Shown piece after piece: positions 37,990-46,571 of a stretch of 64,000 bases of DNA. Source of the DNA: an uncultured Lachnospiraceae bacterium (GTDB lineage Bacteria > Bacillota > Clostridia > Lachnospirales > Lachnospiraceae); NCBI GenBank assembly GCA_947630295.1, contig CANRGZ010000001.1:36931-100930 (forward strand), read 5' to 3'. The position numbers and the translations under genes are program-made. Every line of letters begins with the position of its first letter. The first letter of the stretch is position 1. The notes beneath the pieces were generated by a model that saw nothing but the letters and a program-made list of their open reading frames with translations, had not been told where the DNA came from and searched no databases.

Positions 37990-38994
37990 ATGAAAGCACT
38001 GAGACTGAAAAGAATCTATCAGACAGGCATGGCCGTTTTAATGATCGGAATTGCAGTGCTCCTGTATCCGCCGTTGAGTGCGCTGTGGACGGATCATGCA
38101 CAGAAAGAAGACGCCACAGAATATGCGGCAGAAAGCAAAACCATGCCGGATGAAGAAAAAGAGCGTCAGCTGCGGGAAGCGAAAGAGTATAATACGAAGC
38201 TGTTTCAAACCGGAACCACAGTGGAAAGCGCTTTTCGGTTTGATGCAGCTGAGCGGTCGGATGTGGAATACCAGAAGATGCTGAATCTGACGGATGTCAT
38301 GGCAACCATAGAAATCCCGGCCATTGATCTGCGGCTTCCGGTTTATCATGGTGTGTCGGATTCGGTGCTTCGAAAGGGCGTGGGACATGTCAGTTCCACT
38401 TCTCTGCCGGTGGGCGGAAAAGGCACCCATTGCATTCTGATGGCACATTCCGGGATGCAGAGCAGAACATTGTTTACAAATCTTTATCTGCTGGAACCGG
38501 GTGATATGATCGCAGTAACCGTGTATAATCGGACCATTTATTATGAAGTGCAGGAAAAAGAAGTGGTGATGCCTGCGGAGATCAACAAACTGCAGATCAA
38601 AAAAGACGAAGACCGGCTGACGCTGATTACCTGTACGCCCTATGGGGTCAATTCCCATCGTCTTCTGATCCATGCCCTGCGGTTCTTTCCGGCAAAAGGA
38701 GAAGAAAAGACTGCCGCCGCATTTATCAAAGAACAGAAACAGAATGTATTTACCGTCATCAACGGCATTGAGGTTCTTTTGATACTGACAGCGGCGGCGT
38801 GGTGGGTACGATTATTCGTGCATTATAAACAAATCAGGCGCGCAATACGGCTGCGCAGAATTTATGAAGCATATGCAGGATGTCCTCCGGAAAAAGAAAA
38901 GACGAAAAAAGATTGGAACCGCCCTCATACTGACCGGTATTCTGATCGCGGCGTATCCGTTGATCAGCAGTTTATCGGTCCGCATCCAAAATAA
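37990..38994 (+). CDS. class C-like pilus sortase (first)
   Basis: A 334-residue membrane transpeptidase with an N-terminal helix (about 9-30) and a second helix near the C-terminus (about 251-275), the two-anchor layout of pilin-polymerising class C sortases. The catalytic triad is visible as His153 (LMAHSG), Cys215 (TLITCTPYG) and Arg224 (NSHR). No DPF/DPW lid motif is evident before the core. The last 44 residues, after RRIYEAYAG, are polar and unlike sortase tails, and their DNA overlaps the next sortase in another frame. It is expected to join the LPRTG pilin and the LPLAG adhesin. Confidence 0.88.
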   Translation: MKALRLKRIYQTGMAVLMIGIAVLLYPPLSALWTDHAQKEDATEYAAESKTMPDEEKERQLREAKEYNTKLFQTGTTVESAFRFDAAERSDVEYQKMLNLTDVMATIEIPAIDLRLPVYHGVSDSVLRKGVGHVSSTSLPVGGKGTHCILMAHSGMQSRTLFTNLYLLEPGDMIAVTVYNRTIYYEVQEKEVVMPAEINKLQIKKDEDRLTLITCTPYGVNSHRLLIHALRFFPAKGEEKTAAAFIKEQKQNVFTVINGIEVLLILTAAAWWVRLFVHYKQIRRAIRLRRIYEAYAGCPPEKEKTKKDWNRPHTDRYSDRGVSVDQQFIGPHPK

Positions 38995-39670
38995 AAATGC
39001 TGTGGCGCGGGTGGATGCAATCGCCGCACGGACGGAAAAAACAAAGGATCATGCTTATGAGGCCGAAACGGCCGAGCCGCCATTGGTACATCCCGAAACT
39101 TCGGACTGGGCCGATGCCTCGGCGGATTATGAACGGCTGTATGCGGATCTGCAGGCATACAACCGTGGCCTGACGGAAAACGGACAGGATTTTACAGACC
39201 AGTGGGTACATCCCGAATTTGAAATCCGTTTGTCGGCATACGGACTGAAAGACAATCTGTTCGGATATATTGATATTCCGGCGATTCATCTGAAACTGCC
39301 TTTATATCTCGGCAGCGAAGAAAAATATCTGCGTACCGGCGCAGCTGTGATTCGTGAAACTTCCGCACCCATCGGCGGCATGGGCACCAACGCGGTGATT
39401 GCCGCACACAACGGCTGGAACGGAACAAAGCGTTTCATAAAATGTGAAGCACTCAGGGAAAATGACTGCATTTACATCACAAATTTTTATGAAACGCTTT
39501 GTTATCAGGTGACAGATCATTATATTACAACGGCGCAGGACGACAGCGCCATGCGCATAGATAAAACGTCAGACTGTATTACGCTGATCACCTGCTATCC
39601 CTATACGGGACGGCAAACCGAGGAGCGGCTGGTGGTCCGGGCGAAGCGGGAAACCGGCAGTGGGGCGTAA
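38864..39670 (+). CDS. sortase (second), single-anchor
   Basis: A 268-residue sortase with one N-terminal helix (about 16-38, after a KKKRRKK stretch). Catalytic residues are His182 (AAHNGW) and Cys244 (TLITCYPYTG), with Arg250 or Arg255 close behind. It lacks the C-terminal membrane anchor of the first sortase, so it may do housekeeping-style wall anchoring or handle a different sorting signal. It starts 131 bases before the first sortase ends, in another frame, with no clear ribosome binding site, which suggests translational coupling. A start at ATG 38873 is possible. Confidence 0.85.
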   Translation: MKHMQDVLRKKKRRKKIGTALILTGILIAAYPLISSLSVRIQNKNAVARVDAIAARTEKTKDHAYEAETAEPPLVHPETSDWADASADYERLYADLQAYNRGLTENGQDFTDQWVHPEFEIRLSAYGLKDNLFGYIDIPAIHLKLPLYLGSEEKYLRTGAAVIRETSAPIGGMGTNAVIAAHNGWNGTKRFIKCEALRENDCIYITNFYETLCYQVTDHYITTAQDDSAMRIDKTSDCITLITCYPYTGRQTEERLVVRAKRETGSGA

Positions 39671-39682
39671 AACGTCCGCAGG

Positions 39683-40501
39683 TCAGGCAGTGAGCTGCGC
39701 CAGCAGCGCATCCAGCCAGCCGCCTTCGAAGGACTCAAAGGTGCCCGCATCGCTTTCGTCTGCAAGGCCGGGCAGGATCGGGATTTTTGCAACCACGGGA
39801 ATCTTCTGTTCCGCGGCAATGGCATCAATATGGCTTTCTCCGAAAATGGAATGCCTTTTGCCGCAGCCAGGACATTCAAACCATGACATGTTTTCCACGA
39901 TGCCAAGCACCGGAATATTCATCAGTTTTGCCATATTGACGGCTTTTTTGACGATCATGGAAACCAGATCCTGGGGTGATGTGACCACCACAATTCCATC
40001 TACAGGCAGTGACTGAAATACCGTCAAAGGGACATCGCCGGTGCCGGGCGGGCAGTCCACAAACATCAGATCCACATCGCCCCAGAGCACGTCGGTCCAG
40101 AACTGGGTTACGGTTCCTGCAATCACGGGACCGCGCCAGACCACCGGATCGGTGTCATGCTCCAGCAGAAGATTGACGGACATCAGCTCAATGCCGGTCT
40201 TTGTGACAGAGGGCAGGATGCCCAGATCGCTGCCCATGGCGGCGTCGTGGATGCCGAACATTTTCGGAATGGAAGGACCGGTGATATCCGCGTCCAGAAT
40301 AGCGGTGTTCAGTCCTTTGCGCCGGGCCAGCACAGCCAGCATGGCGGTAACGAGGGACTTGCCGACGCCGCCTTTTCCGCTGACGACGGCAATCACTTTT
40401 TTAATATGGGAATACTGGTTTGCAGGCGCTTTCAGATCCTGGGCGGCCGCATCACATTTTTGATTGCAGGTATCACAGTTATGGGTACAGGTTTCACTCA
40501 T
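39683..40501 (-). CDS. Mrp/NBP35-family Fe-S cluster carrier ATPase
   Basis: A 272-residue P-loop protein of the Mrp/ApbC family that binds and transfers Fe-S clusters. The N-terminal extension carries four cysteines (C5, C9, C12, C16) like the NBP35 ferredoxin-type site. The deviant Walker A GKGGVGKS is at 42-49, followed by DADITGPSIP, the switch DCPPGTGD and the conserved C-terminal CPGC in WFECPGCGKRH. It is transcribed leftwards, convergent with the sortase gene and 13 bases from it. A nested repeat separates it from carD upstream. Confidence 0.92.
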   Translation of the reverse strand: MSETCTHNCDTCNQKCDAAAQDLKAPANQYSHIKKVIAVVSGKGGVGKSLVTAMLAVLARRKGLNTAILDADITGPSIPKMFGIHDAAMGSDLGILPSVTKTGIELMSVNLLLEHDTDPVVWRGPVIAGTVTQFWTDVLWGDVDLMFVDCPPGTGDVPLTVFQSLPVDGIVVVTSPQDLVSMIVKKAVNMAKLMNIPVLGIVENMSWFECPGCGKRHSIFGESHIDAIAAEQKIPVVAKIPILPGLADESDAGTFESFEGGWLDALLAQLTA

Positions 40502-40531
40502 CGTATCATTTCTCCAATCTGATTCTTTTCA

Positions 40532-40646
40532 TAAATTGATTCGGGCGTCAAAAGTGATTACGGATTGTTACGCTGCTTCGCAGCTCCCACAATCCTCCCG
40601 TAGATTCGAGCTTTTGACGCTGTAAATTGATTACGGGGACCAAAAG
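40532..40646. repeat. nested inverted repeat flanked by near-direct repeats
   Basis: Between mrp and the CarD gene, a 23-24 base direct repeat (40532-40554 and 40623-40646, both starting TAAATTGATT) brackets a nested palindrome. Its stems are GCGTCAAAAG/CTTTTGACGC (40545-40554 and 40611-40620), TACGGATTGT against ACAATCC..GTA (40559-40568 and 40589-40602) and GCTGC/GCAGC (40572-40584). It resembles a small dispersed repeat or structured RNA rather than a gene. Confidence 0.6.
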
Positions 40647-40662
40647 ATCTCTTTTGATCCCC
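40635..40662 (+). terminator. terminator-like hairpin in the mrp-carD gap
   Basis: GGGGACCAAAAG pairs with CTTTTGATCCCC (one wobble/mismatch) around a short loop and is followed on the plus strand by ATTTTATC. The flanking genes run leftwards, so the T-run is on the wrong strand for them; it may belong to the repeat. Confidence 0.35.
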
Positions 40663-40694
40663 ATTTTATCACAGTGCGATATGATGTCAATCCA

Positions 40695-41207
40695 CTATTC
40701 GGCAAGTGAAAAGCCAAGGTTATCATGAATGATGGAGGAAAGTTCGTCTTTGGTTTTTTCCAGCACAAAGCAGAACTCCTCACAAATTCGTTTTTCAACG
40801 TTTTTCAGGAACATTTCATCAGAGGAATGCATTTTTCGTTTCACAGAGAGCAGTTTCTTTCTCTGAAGAAGGATTCCTTTCAAAACGCTGAGCTGTAATT
40901 TTCGGTCATCGCCTTCGATGATTTGTTTGTATTGCTCCTTGCGGTCAGGTTCAAAATCAACCCAGTAGCCTTTCTGATTCGGGAGACCGTCGATCAGTTC
41001 CAAAACTGTCTCGCTTGAAAGAAGCGGCAGCATCTTCGATACAAGCTTTTCTTTATCAGTGGGAACAAATACGGTCGCTCCGCTGTCAAAAACAGGCTTT
41101 AAGATATAGTAGTTTTGTTTGACATCTCCGAATTGAACATCTTCTATGGAGTTGATTTTGCAGACTCCGTGCAGGCAATACAGCACATGTTCTCCAACCT
41201 GGTACAT
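40695..41207 (-). CDS. CarD-family RNA-polymerase-binding regulator
   Basis: A 170-residue protein of the CarD/CdnL/TRCF family. The N-terminal Tudor-like RNA-polymerase-interaction domain (about 1-60, MYQVGEHVLYCLHGVCKI) is shared with Mfd. A helical C-terminal domain (about 65-165) would contact promoter DNA upstream of -10. Known members stabilise open complexes, often at rRNA promoters. The start is well supported by AAAGGAG seven bases upstream. Confidence 0.9.
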   Translation of the reverse strand: MYQVGEHVLYCLHGVCKINSIEDVQFGDVKQNYYILKPVFDSGATVFVPTDKEKLVSKMLPLLSSETVLELIDGLPNQKGYWVDFEPDRKEQYKQIIEGDDRKLQLSVLKGILLQRKKLLSVKRKMHSSDEMFLKNVEKRICEEFCFVLEKTKDELSSIIHDNLGFSLAE

Positions 41208-41272
41208 ACGGACTCCTTTCGTTAAAATTAAGCATGATCATAACAAATGGGTAATCTGCTCTCTCTATATAT

Positions 41273-41301
41273 AATTTAACAGATTTTGAAAATTTTAGCA
41301 A
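41273..41301 (-). promoter_or_regulatory. possible carD promoter
   Basis: On the minus strand TTGCTA (41296-41301) and TAAATT (41273-41278) are 17 bases apart in an A/T-rich stretch, about 65 bases before the CarD start. The -10 box is a weak match. Confidence 0.35.
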
Positions 41302-41381
41302 AGAAATTTTTTTGGAAAAAAACGGATGGCGCATATTTCTTACGCAGTCGTAAAAAAGGAAGGAATCCTGGTGAAAATATC

Positions 41382-41410
41382 TTGACAAAAGAATTAAAGT
41401 GTGTTCAAAT
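41382..41410 (+). promoter_or_regulatory. dapA-lysA promoter
   Basis: A perfect -35 TTGACA (41382-41387) is 17 bases from TCAAAT (41405-41410), and dapA starts 90 bases further on. No lysine riboswitch or T-box could be recognised in the leader. Confidence 0.55.
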
Positions 41411-41424
41411 TTTATGTATTGGGT

Positions 41425-41440
41425 ATGCCCTGCAGGGCAT
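41425..41440. promoter_or_regulatory. perfect 16-bp palindrome in the dapA leader
   Basis: ATGCCCTGCAGGGCAT reads the same on both strands and begins 15 bases after the -10 box, a classic repressor position. There is no loop, so an RNA hairpin is less likely than a protein site. Confidence 0.45.
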
Positions 41441-41500
41441 AAAATGATTTAAATTAAGATAAAATTTCGTAAAACAGGCAAAACAGATTAGGAGAGACCC

Positions 41501-42385
41501 ATGAAAAAGACGGTGTTTAAGGGAGCTGCAACAGCGCTGATTACTCCATTGACGCAGGATGGAATTGATTTTGACAATTTCGCAAGACTGGCGGACTGGC
41601 AGATCGCGGAGGGAATCGACGCCCTTGTGGTTTGCGGTACGACAGGAGAAAGCGCGACGCTCAACGATGCGGAGCACAAAGAAGCGATCCGTTTCCTTGT
41701 AAAGCATGTAAACGGCCGGGTTCCTGTCATTGCCGGTACAGGATCCAATGATACGGACTATGCCATCAGCCTGACAAAATTTGCAGGCGAGGTCGGCGCC
41801 GATGCGGTGCTGACTGTAACGCCTTATTACAATAAATGCACGCAGAAAGGCCTGATCCGGAATTTCGAAGCCATTGCCGACGCCAGCAGCGTTCCGGTGA
41901 TTCTGTATAACGTGCCTTCACGGACCGGATGCAACATTCTGCCGAAGACCGCCTGTGCGCTGGCGGAGCATCCGAATATCGCAGGCATCAAGGAAGCCAG
42001 CGGAGATATTTCCCAGGTGGCGGAAACCGCTTCCCTGATCCGGGGCAAAATGGATCTGTATTCCGGAAATGACGATCAGATATTGCCGATCCTTTCTCTG
42101 GGCGGCAAGGGCGTGATTTCCGTACTTTCCAATATTATGCCGAAGCAGGCGTCCCAGATCTGCCATCGTTTCTTTGACAAGGATATTGAAGGCAGCCTGG
42201 AATTGCAGATGCGGCTGCTGCCTTTGATTCATGCGCTGTTTTCCGAGGTCAATCCGATTCCGGTGAAAGCGGCCATGGCGAAGATGGGATTCTGTGAGGA
42301 TTATCTCAGAATGCCGCTGACCCCTATGGAAGATGAGCACAGAACCGTGCTGTTCGAACTTATGAGAAACGAAGGTTTGATTTAA
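41501..42385 (+). CDS. dapA: 4-hydroxy-tetrahydrodipicolinate synthase
   Basis: A 294-residue TIM-barrel lyase joining pyruvate to aspartate semialdehyde, the first committed step of lysine and diaminopimelate synthesis. The pyruvate-binding TTGESATL motif is at about 44-51, the catalytic tyrosine in ILYNVPSRTG (about 133) and the Schiff-base lysine in GIKEASGD (about 163). Length is standard. TAGGAGAGA precedes the start. It is followed after 15 bases by lysA. Confidence 0.96.
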   Translation: MKKTVFKGAATALITPLTQDGIDFDNFARLADWQIAEGIDALVVCGTTGESATLNDAEHKEAIRFLVKHVNGRVPVIAGTGSNDTDYAISLTKFAGEVGADAVLTVTPYYNKCTQKGLIRNFEAIADASSVPVILYNVPSRTGCNILPKTACALAEHPNIAGIKEASGDISQVAETASLIRGKMDLYSGNDDQILPILSLGGKGVISVLSNIMPKQASQICHRFFDKDIEGSLELQMRLLPLIHALFSEVNPIPVKAAMAKMGFCEDYLRMPLTPMEDEHRTVLFELMRNEGLI

Positions 42386-42400
42386 CAAAGGAGAAAATAC

Positions 42401-43699
42401 ATGATTTGCGAAAACATTTCTGTCAGCGAAAAAGGACATCTGTTGTTTGCGGGAATGGATACCGTCGCGCTGGCGGAAAAGTATCAGACGCCGCTGTATC
42501 TGATGGATGAGGACAGAATCCGGAAGAACTGCCGTACCTATGTGGGGGCGTTTCAAAAATATTTTGGCGAAGGTTCTCTTGCCTGCTATGCCAGCAAGGC
42601 TGCTTCTTTCAAGCAGATCTGCCGGATCGTGACGGAAGAGGGCATGGGACTGGATGTGGTCAGCAGCGGAGAAATCTGCACGGCGCTGGCGGCAGGGGTG
42701 TCTCTGGAAAAGGCTTTTTTCCACAGCAACAATAAAACGGACGCGGATATTGCCTATGCCATGGACAACGGCATCGGTTATTTCGTCGTGGACAATGCGG
42801 AAGAGCTGGAGCGGATCTCGGAAATTGCGGGAGAAAAACATCTGACCCAGAAGCTGCTGCTGCGCCTGACCCCGGGCATCGATACCCATACGTATGAAGC
42901 GGTCAATACCGGCAAGGTGGATTCCAAGTTCGGCACCGCCATCGAAACCGGGCAGGCAAAGGAAATGGTGCGTCATGCACTGCAGCTGAAAAATATCGAA
43001 TTGTCCGGCTTCCACTGCCACATCGGTTCCCAGGTGTTTGATTCCGATACCTTTATCCGCAGTTCGAAGATCATGCTTAGATTTATTGCCGAGGTCAAAA
43101 AGGATCTGGGCTTTGCGGCGAAAAAACTGGATCTGGGCGGCGGATATGGCGTGCGTTATGTGGAAAGCCACCCTGTGATCGATATCGCTGAAAATATCAA
43201 AGAGGTGGCCGCCTGCATCAAAGCAGAGTGCGAAAGCCTTGGAATTGCCGTGCCGGATATCCTGATGGAGCCGGGCAGAAGCATCGTGGCAGATGCCGGC
43301 ATGACGCTGTATACGGCGGGTACAGTGAAACGGATCACCGGTTATAAAAACTATGTTTCCATCGACGGCGGCATGACGGACAACCCGAGATTTGCCCTTT
43401 ACGGTTCCGAATATACGGTAGAGGCTGCCAACAAGATGCGGGAAGCAAAGACCTTTCTCTGCGACGTCGTCGGCCGCTGCTGTGAGAGCGGGGACATCAT
43501 CCAGAAAAATGTACGGCTGCCCGAAAGTGTTCAGCGGGGGGATACTATCGCTGTACTGACCACCGGCGCATATAACTATGCCATGGCCTCCCATTACAAC
43601 CGGCTGCCGAAACCGCCCATCGTGATGCTCAAAGGCGGGCAGGATTATCTGGCAGTACGCAGAGAGACCATAGAAGACATGGTCAGGTATGATGTATGA
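42401..43699 (+). CDS. lysA: diaminopimelate decarboxylase
   Basis: A 432-residue PLP enzyme that decarboxylates meso-diaminopimelate to L-lysine. The PLP lysine is in CYASKAASF (about 65), the phosphate/glycine loop in LDLGGGYGVRY (about 245), EPGRSIVADAG binds substrate (about 290) and the C-terminal CESGD carries the cysteine of the partner active site (about 366). GGAGAAAAT precedes the start. A strong terminator follows, so dapA-lysA forms its own unit, separate from the arginine operon although DapF is encoded at the end of the latter. Confidence 0.96.
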   Translation: MICENISVSEKGHLLFAGMDTVALAEKYQTPLYLMDEDRIRKNCRTYVGAFQKYFGEGSLACYASKAASFKQICRIVTEEGMGLDVVSSGEICTALAAGVSLEKAFFHSNNKTDADIAYAMDNGIGYFVVDNAEELERISEIAGEKHLTQKLLLRLTPGIDTHTYEAVNTGKVDSKFGTAIETGQAKEMVRHALQLKNIELSGFHCHIGSQVFDSDTFIRSSKIMLRFIAEVKKDLGFAAKKLDLGGGYGVRYVESHPVIDIAENIKEVAACIKAECESLGIAVPDILMEPGRSIVADAGMTLYTAGTVKRITGYKNYVSIDGGMTDNPRFALYGSEYTVEAANKMREAKTFLCDVVGRCCESGDIIQKNVRLPESVQRGDTIAVLTTGAYNYAMASHYNRLPKPPIVMLKGGQDYLAVRRETIEDMVRYDV

Positions 43700-43730
43700 T
43701 TATACATTATGCAGAAAAATATGAATAATG

Positions 43731-43763
43731 ATTCGGACTGTTTCAGGCAGTCCGAATTTTTTC
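43731..43763 (+). terminator. rho-independent terminator after lysA
   Basis: Perfect 10-bp arms ATTCGGACTG (43731-43740) and CAGTCCGAAT (43748-43757) with a 7-base loop and a TTTTTT tail. Confidence 0.9.
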
Positions 43764-43844
43764 TAAACAGTATATTTTCTAAGAAATTATACAAATTCTA
43801 CAAAAGACGCCGGAAAAAAGCAAAGGTTTTCTATGAATAAAAAC

Positions 43845-43879
43845 TTTACAATTATGCATTGAATATGTATAATTATGCA
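43845..43879 (+). promoter_or_regulatory. arginine operon promoter with an ARG-box-like operator
   Basis: TTTACA (43845-43850) and a perfect TATAAT (43868-43873) are 17 bases apart. TGTATAATTATGCA (43866-43879) covers the -10 box and matches 12 of 14 positions of the ArgR half-palindrome TGAATAATTATTCA. A weaker copy, TGTATGATTATACA, lies at 43694-43707. Repression by ArgR with arginine is the likely control. Confidence 0.6.
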
Positions 43880-43926
43880 AATAAAACACCCAAAGAAAAT
43901 GATTTAAGAAAGGCAGATAAATAATT

Positions 43927-45159
43927 ATGAAAAAAGAAAACATCAAAAAAGTGGTACTTGCATATTCAGGCGGACTGGATACGTCGATTATCATTCCGTG
44001 GCTGAAAGAAAACTACAACAACTGTGAAGTCATCGCGGTATCCGGCAACGTGGGACAGGCGGACGAGCTGGAAGGGCTGGAGGAAAAGGCCCTTGCCACC
44101 GGCGCATCCAAGATTTATATCGAAGATATCAGCGATACCTTTGTGGATGATTATATTATTCCCACCATGAAGGCCGGCGCCATGTATGAGGAATATCTGC
44201 TGGGCACCAGCTTTGCGCGTCCCGCCATTGCAAAGAGAATGGTGGAAATCGCCAAGGCAGAGGGTGCGGACGCCATCTGCCACGGCTGTACCGGAAAGGG
44301 AAACGATCAGGTGCGTTTTGAGCTGGCTATCAAGGCTTTTGCGCCGGATATGCCCATTATTGCTCCCTGGAGAGAGTGGAGTTTAAAATCCAGAGAAGAA
44401 GAAATCGACTATGCGGAGGCGCATCATATTCCGCTGAAGATCAACCGGGAAACCAATTATTCCAAGGACAAGAACCTCTGGCATCTGTCCCATGAAGGAC
44501 TGGATCTGGAGGATGCCGGCAATGAGCCTATGTATGAAAAGAAGGGCTTTCTGGAAATGGGCGTATCGCCGCTGGAAGCTCCCGATACCCCGGAATATAT
44601 CACACTGGACTTTGAACAGGGCGTTCCCGTGGCTTTAAATGAAGAAAAGATGTCCGCCAAGGATATTATTCTGAAGCTGAATGCACTGGGCGGCAAAAAC
44701 GGCATCGGCCTGCTGGATATCGTGGAAAACCGCCTGGTGGGCATGAAATGCCGCGGCGTCTATGAAACGCCGGGCGGAACCATTCTTTATAAAGCCCATG
44801 AATATCTGGAAACCATTTGTCTGGACAAAATGACCGCCCACAAGAAGGCGGAACTGGCTCTGACTTTTGCCGAGCTGGTTTACAACGGCCAGTGGTTCAC
44901 CCCGCTGCGTGAGGCACTGTCGGCATTTGTGGACAAGACCCAGGAAACTGTAACCGGGAAAGTAAAACTGAAATTATACAAAGGCAATATCATCAAAGCA
45001 GGCGTATGGAGCGATTATTCGCTGTATTCGGAAGAAATTGCCACCTTCGGCGAGGACGACTGCTATGATCAGAAGGATTCCGCCGGCTTTATCAATCTGT
45101 ATGGTCTGCCCATCAAGGTGCAGGCGCAGATGAAGGAAAAGCTGAACAAAAAAGCGTAA
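43927..45159 (+). CDS. argG: argininosuccinate synthase
   Basis: A 410-residue enzyme that condenses citrulline and aspartate with ATP. The N-terminal ATP pyrophosphatase loop is [11 protein letters not shown] (about 12-22), followed by the [15 protein letters not shown] motif (about 119). Length is standard. It is the first gene of an uninterrupted arginine operon under an ArgR-like operator. The ribosome binding site AAGAAAGG lies about 12 bases upstream. Confidence 0.97.
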   Translation: MKKENIKKVVLAYSGGLDTSIIIPWLKENYNNCEVIAVSGNVGQADELEGLEEKALATGASKIYIEDISDTFVDDYIIPTMKAGAMYEEYLLGTSFARPAIAKRMVEIAKAEGADAICHGCTGKGNDQVRFELAIKAFAPDMPIIAPWREWSLKSREEEIDYAEAHHIPLKINRETNYSKDKNLWHLSHEGLDLEDAGNEPMYEKKGFLEMGVSPLEAPDTPEYITLDFEQGVPVALNEEKMSAKDIILKLNALGGKNGIGLLDIVENRLVGMKCRGVYETPGGTILYKAHEYLETICLDKMTAHKKAELALTFAELVYNGQWFTPLREALSAFVDKTQETVTGKVKLKLYKGNIIKAGVWSDYSLYSEEIATFGEDDCYDQKDSAGFINLYGLPIKVQAQMKEKLNKKA

Positions 45160-45194
45160 GAGCAGGGAAAAACAGACAGGTTGAGGGAGCAGGC

Positions 45195-46571
45195 ATGGAA
45201 AAAATGTGGGCCGGCCGGTTCGCACAGGAACTGGCAAAGGAAGCAAATGATTTTAATTCTTCGATTCATTTTGACTGCCGCATGTACCGGCAGGATATCA
45301 AAGGATCCATTGCCCACGCGGCAATGCTGGGAAGGCAGGGCATCATTTCGCCGGAAGATACAGCCGCCATCACGGAGGAACTGGGCCGGATTTTAGAGGA
45401 TCTGGAGTGCGGCCGGCTGCAGTTTGACATGGAATGTGAAGACATTCACATGTTTATTGAAAAGGTGCTGACGGAGCGGATCGGAGAAGCCGGGAAACGG
45501 CTGCATACAGCCAGAAGCCGCAACGATCAGGTGACGCTGGATTTAAGAATGTATCTGCGGGACGAAGCCGCGGAAATCATCCGGAGGCTCAAAAAACTGA
45601 CCGGCATCCTCTGCGATCAGGCAGAGCGCTATGCGGGCAGCATCATGCCGGGATACACCCACCTGCAGCGGGCACAGCCCGTCAATTTCGGACACCATCT
45701 GATGGCCTATGCCATGATGCTGGTCCGGGATATGGACCGGTTTGCGGACGCGGTGAAACGGATGAATGTTTCCCCTATCGGCTGCTGCGCCCTTGCCGGG
45801 ACCACCTACCCCACGGACCGGGTCTGGGAAGCGGAGCAGCTGGGGTTTGACCGGATCGCCCTCAATTCCCTGGACGGCGTTTCGGACCGGGATTACTGCG
45901 TGGAGCTTTTAAGCGCCATTGCGGTCTGTATGATGCATTTGTCCCGGTTCTCCGAGGAGCTGATCCTGTGGTCCAGCTGGGAGTTTCAGTTTATTGAGCT
46001 TTCGGACGCCTATACCACCGGATCCAGTATCATGCCCCAGAAGAAAAATTCCGATATGGCGGAACTGGTCCGAGGCAAAACGGGCAGAGTTTACGGCAAT
46101 CTGATGGGTACGCTGACCATGCTCAAAGGGCTGCCGCTGGCATATAACAAAGACATGCAGGAAGACAAGGAAGCGATTTTCGACAGTGTGGACACCCTGA
46201 AATTGTGTCTGGACATTTTCGCGCCGATGATCGAAACCATGTCTGTAAAGGAAGACAATATGCTCAAAGCCGCAAAGGAGGGCTTTATCAACGCCACGGA
46301 TCTGGCGGATTATCTGGTGAAAAAGGGCAGCTCCTTCCGCAGCGCCTACAAGCTGGTGGGCGGCATCGTGGGAGACTGCATCCGGTCCCATCAGGTACTG
46401 GAAGATCTGCCGCTGTCGGCTTATCGGAAATATTCCGATCTGTTTGCGGAAGATCTTTACGATGCCATTTCCCTGAAAACCTGTATGGAAAAGAGAATTT
46501 CGGAAGGAGGGACCTCTCCCGCCTCTGTGAAAAAGCAGATCGCGGCGGTCAGGGAGCGGATATCCGGGTGA
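45195..46571 (+). CDS. argH: argininosuccinate lyase
   Basis: A 458-residue lyase of the fumarase superfamily that splits argininosuccinate into arginine and fumarate. The signature GSSIMPQKKNSD (about 277-288) carries the catalytic serine, and HTARSRNDQV (about 100) the substrate site. GAGGGAGC precedes the start. The stop codon overlaps the GTG start of argC. Confidence 0.97.
   Translation: MEKMWAGRFAQELAKEANDFNSSIHFDCRMYRQDIKGSIAHAAMLGRQGIISPEDTAAITEELGRILEDLECGRLQFDMECEDIHMFIEKVLTERIGEAGKRLHTARSRNDQVTLDLRMYLRDEAAEIIRRLKKLTGILCDQAERYAGSIMPGYTHLQRAQPVNFGHHLMAYAMMLVRDMDRFADAVKRMNVSPIGCCALAGTTYPTDRVWEAEQLGFDRIALNSLDGVSDRDYCVELLSAIAVCMMHLSRFSEELILWSSWEFQFIELSDAYTTGSSIMPQKKNSDMAELVRGKTGRVYGNLMGTLTMLKGLPLAYNKDMQEDKEAIFDSVDTLKLCLDIFAPMIETMSVKEDNMLKAAKEGFINATDLADYLVKKGSSFRSAYKLVGGIVGDCIRSHQVLEDLPLSAYRKYSDLFAEDLYDAISLKTCMEKRISEGGTSPASVKKQIAAVRERISG

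Noticed and set aside
41411..41500. Lysine riboswitch or T-box before dapA
   Set aside because: The 90-base leader is too short, lacks conserved riboswitch or T-box blocks, and contains no terminator hairpin.
46205..46567. Longer start for argC
   Set aside because: The frame is open upstream but lies entirely within argH. The GTG at 46568 overlaps the argH stop and gives the family's normal N-terminus.
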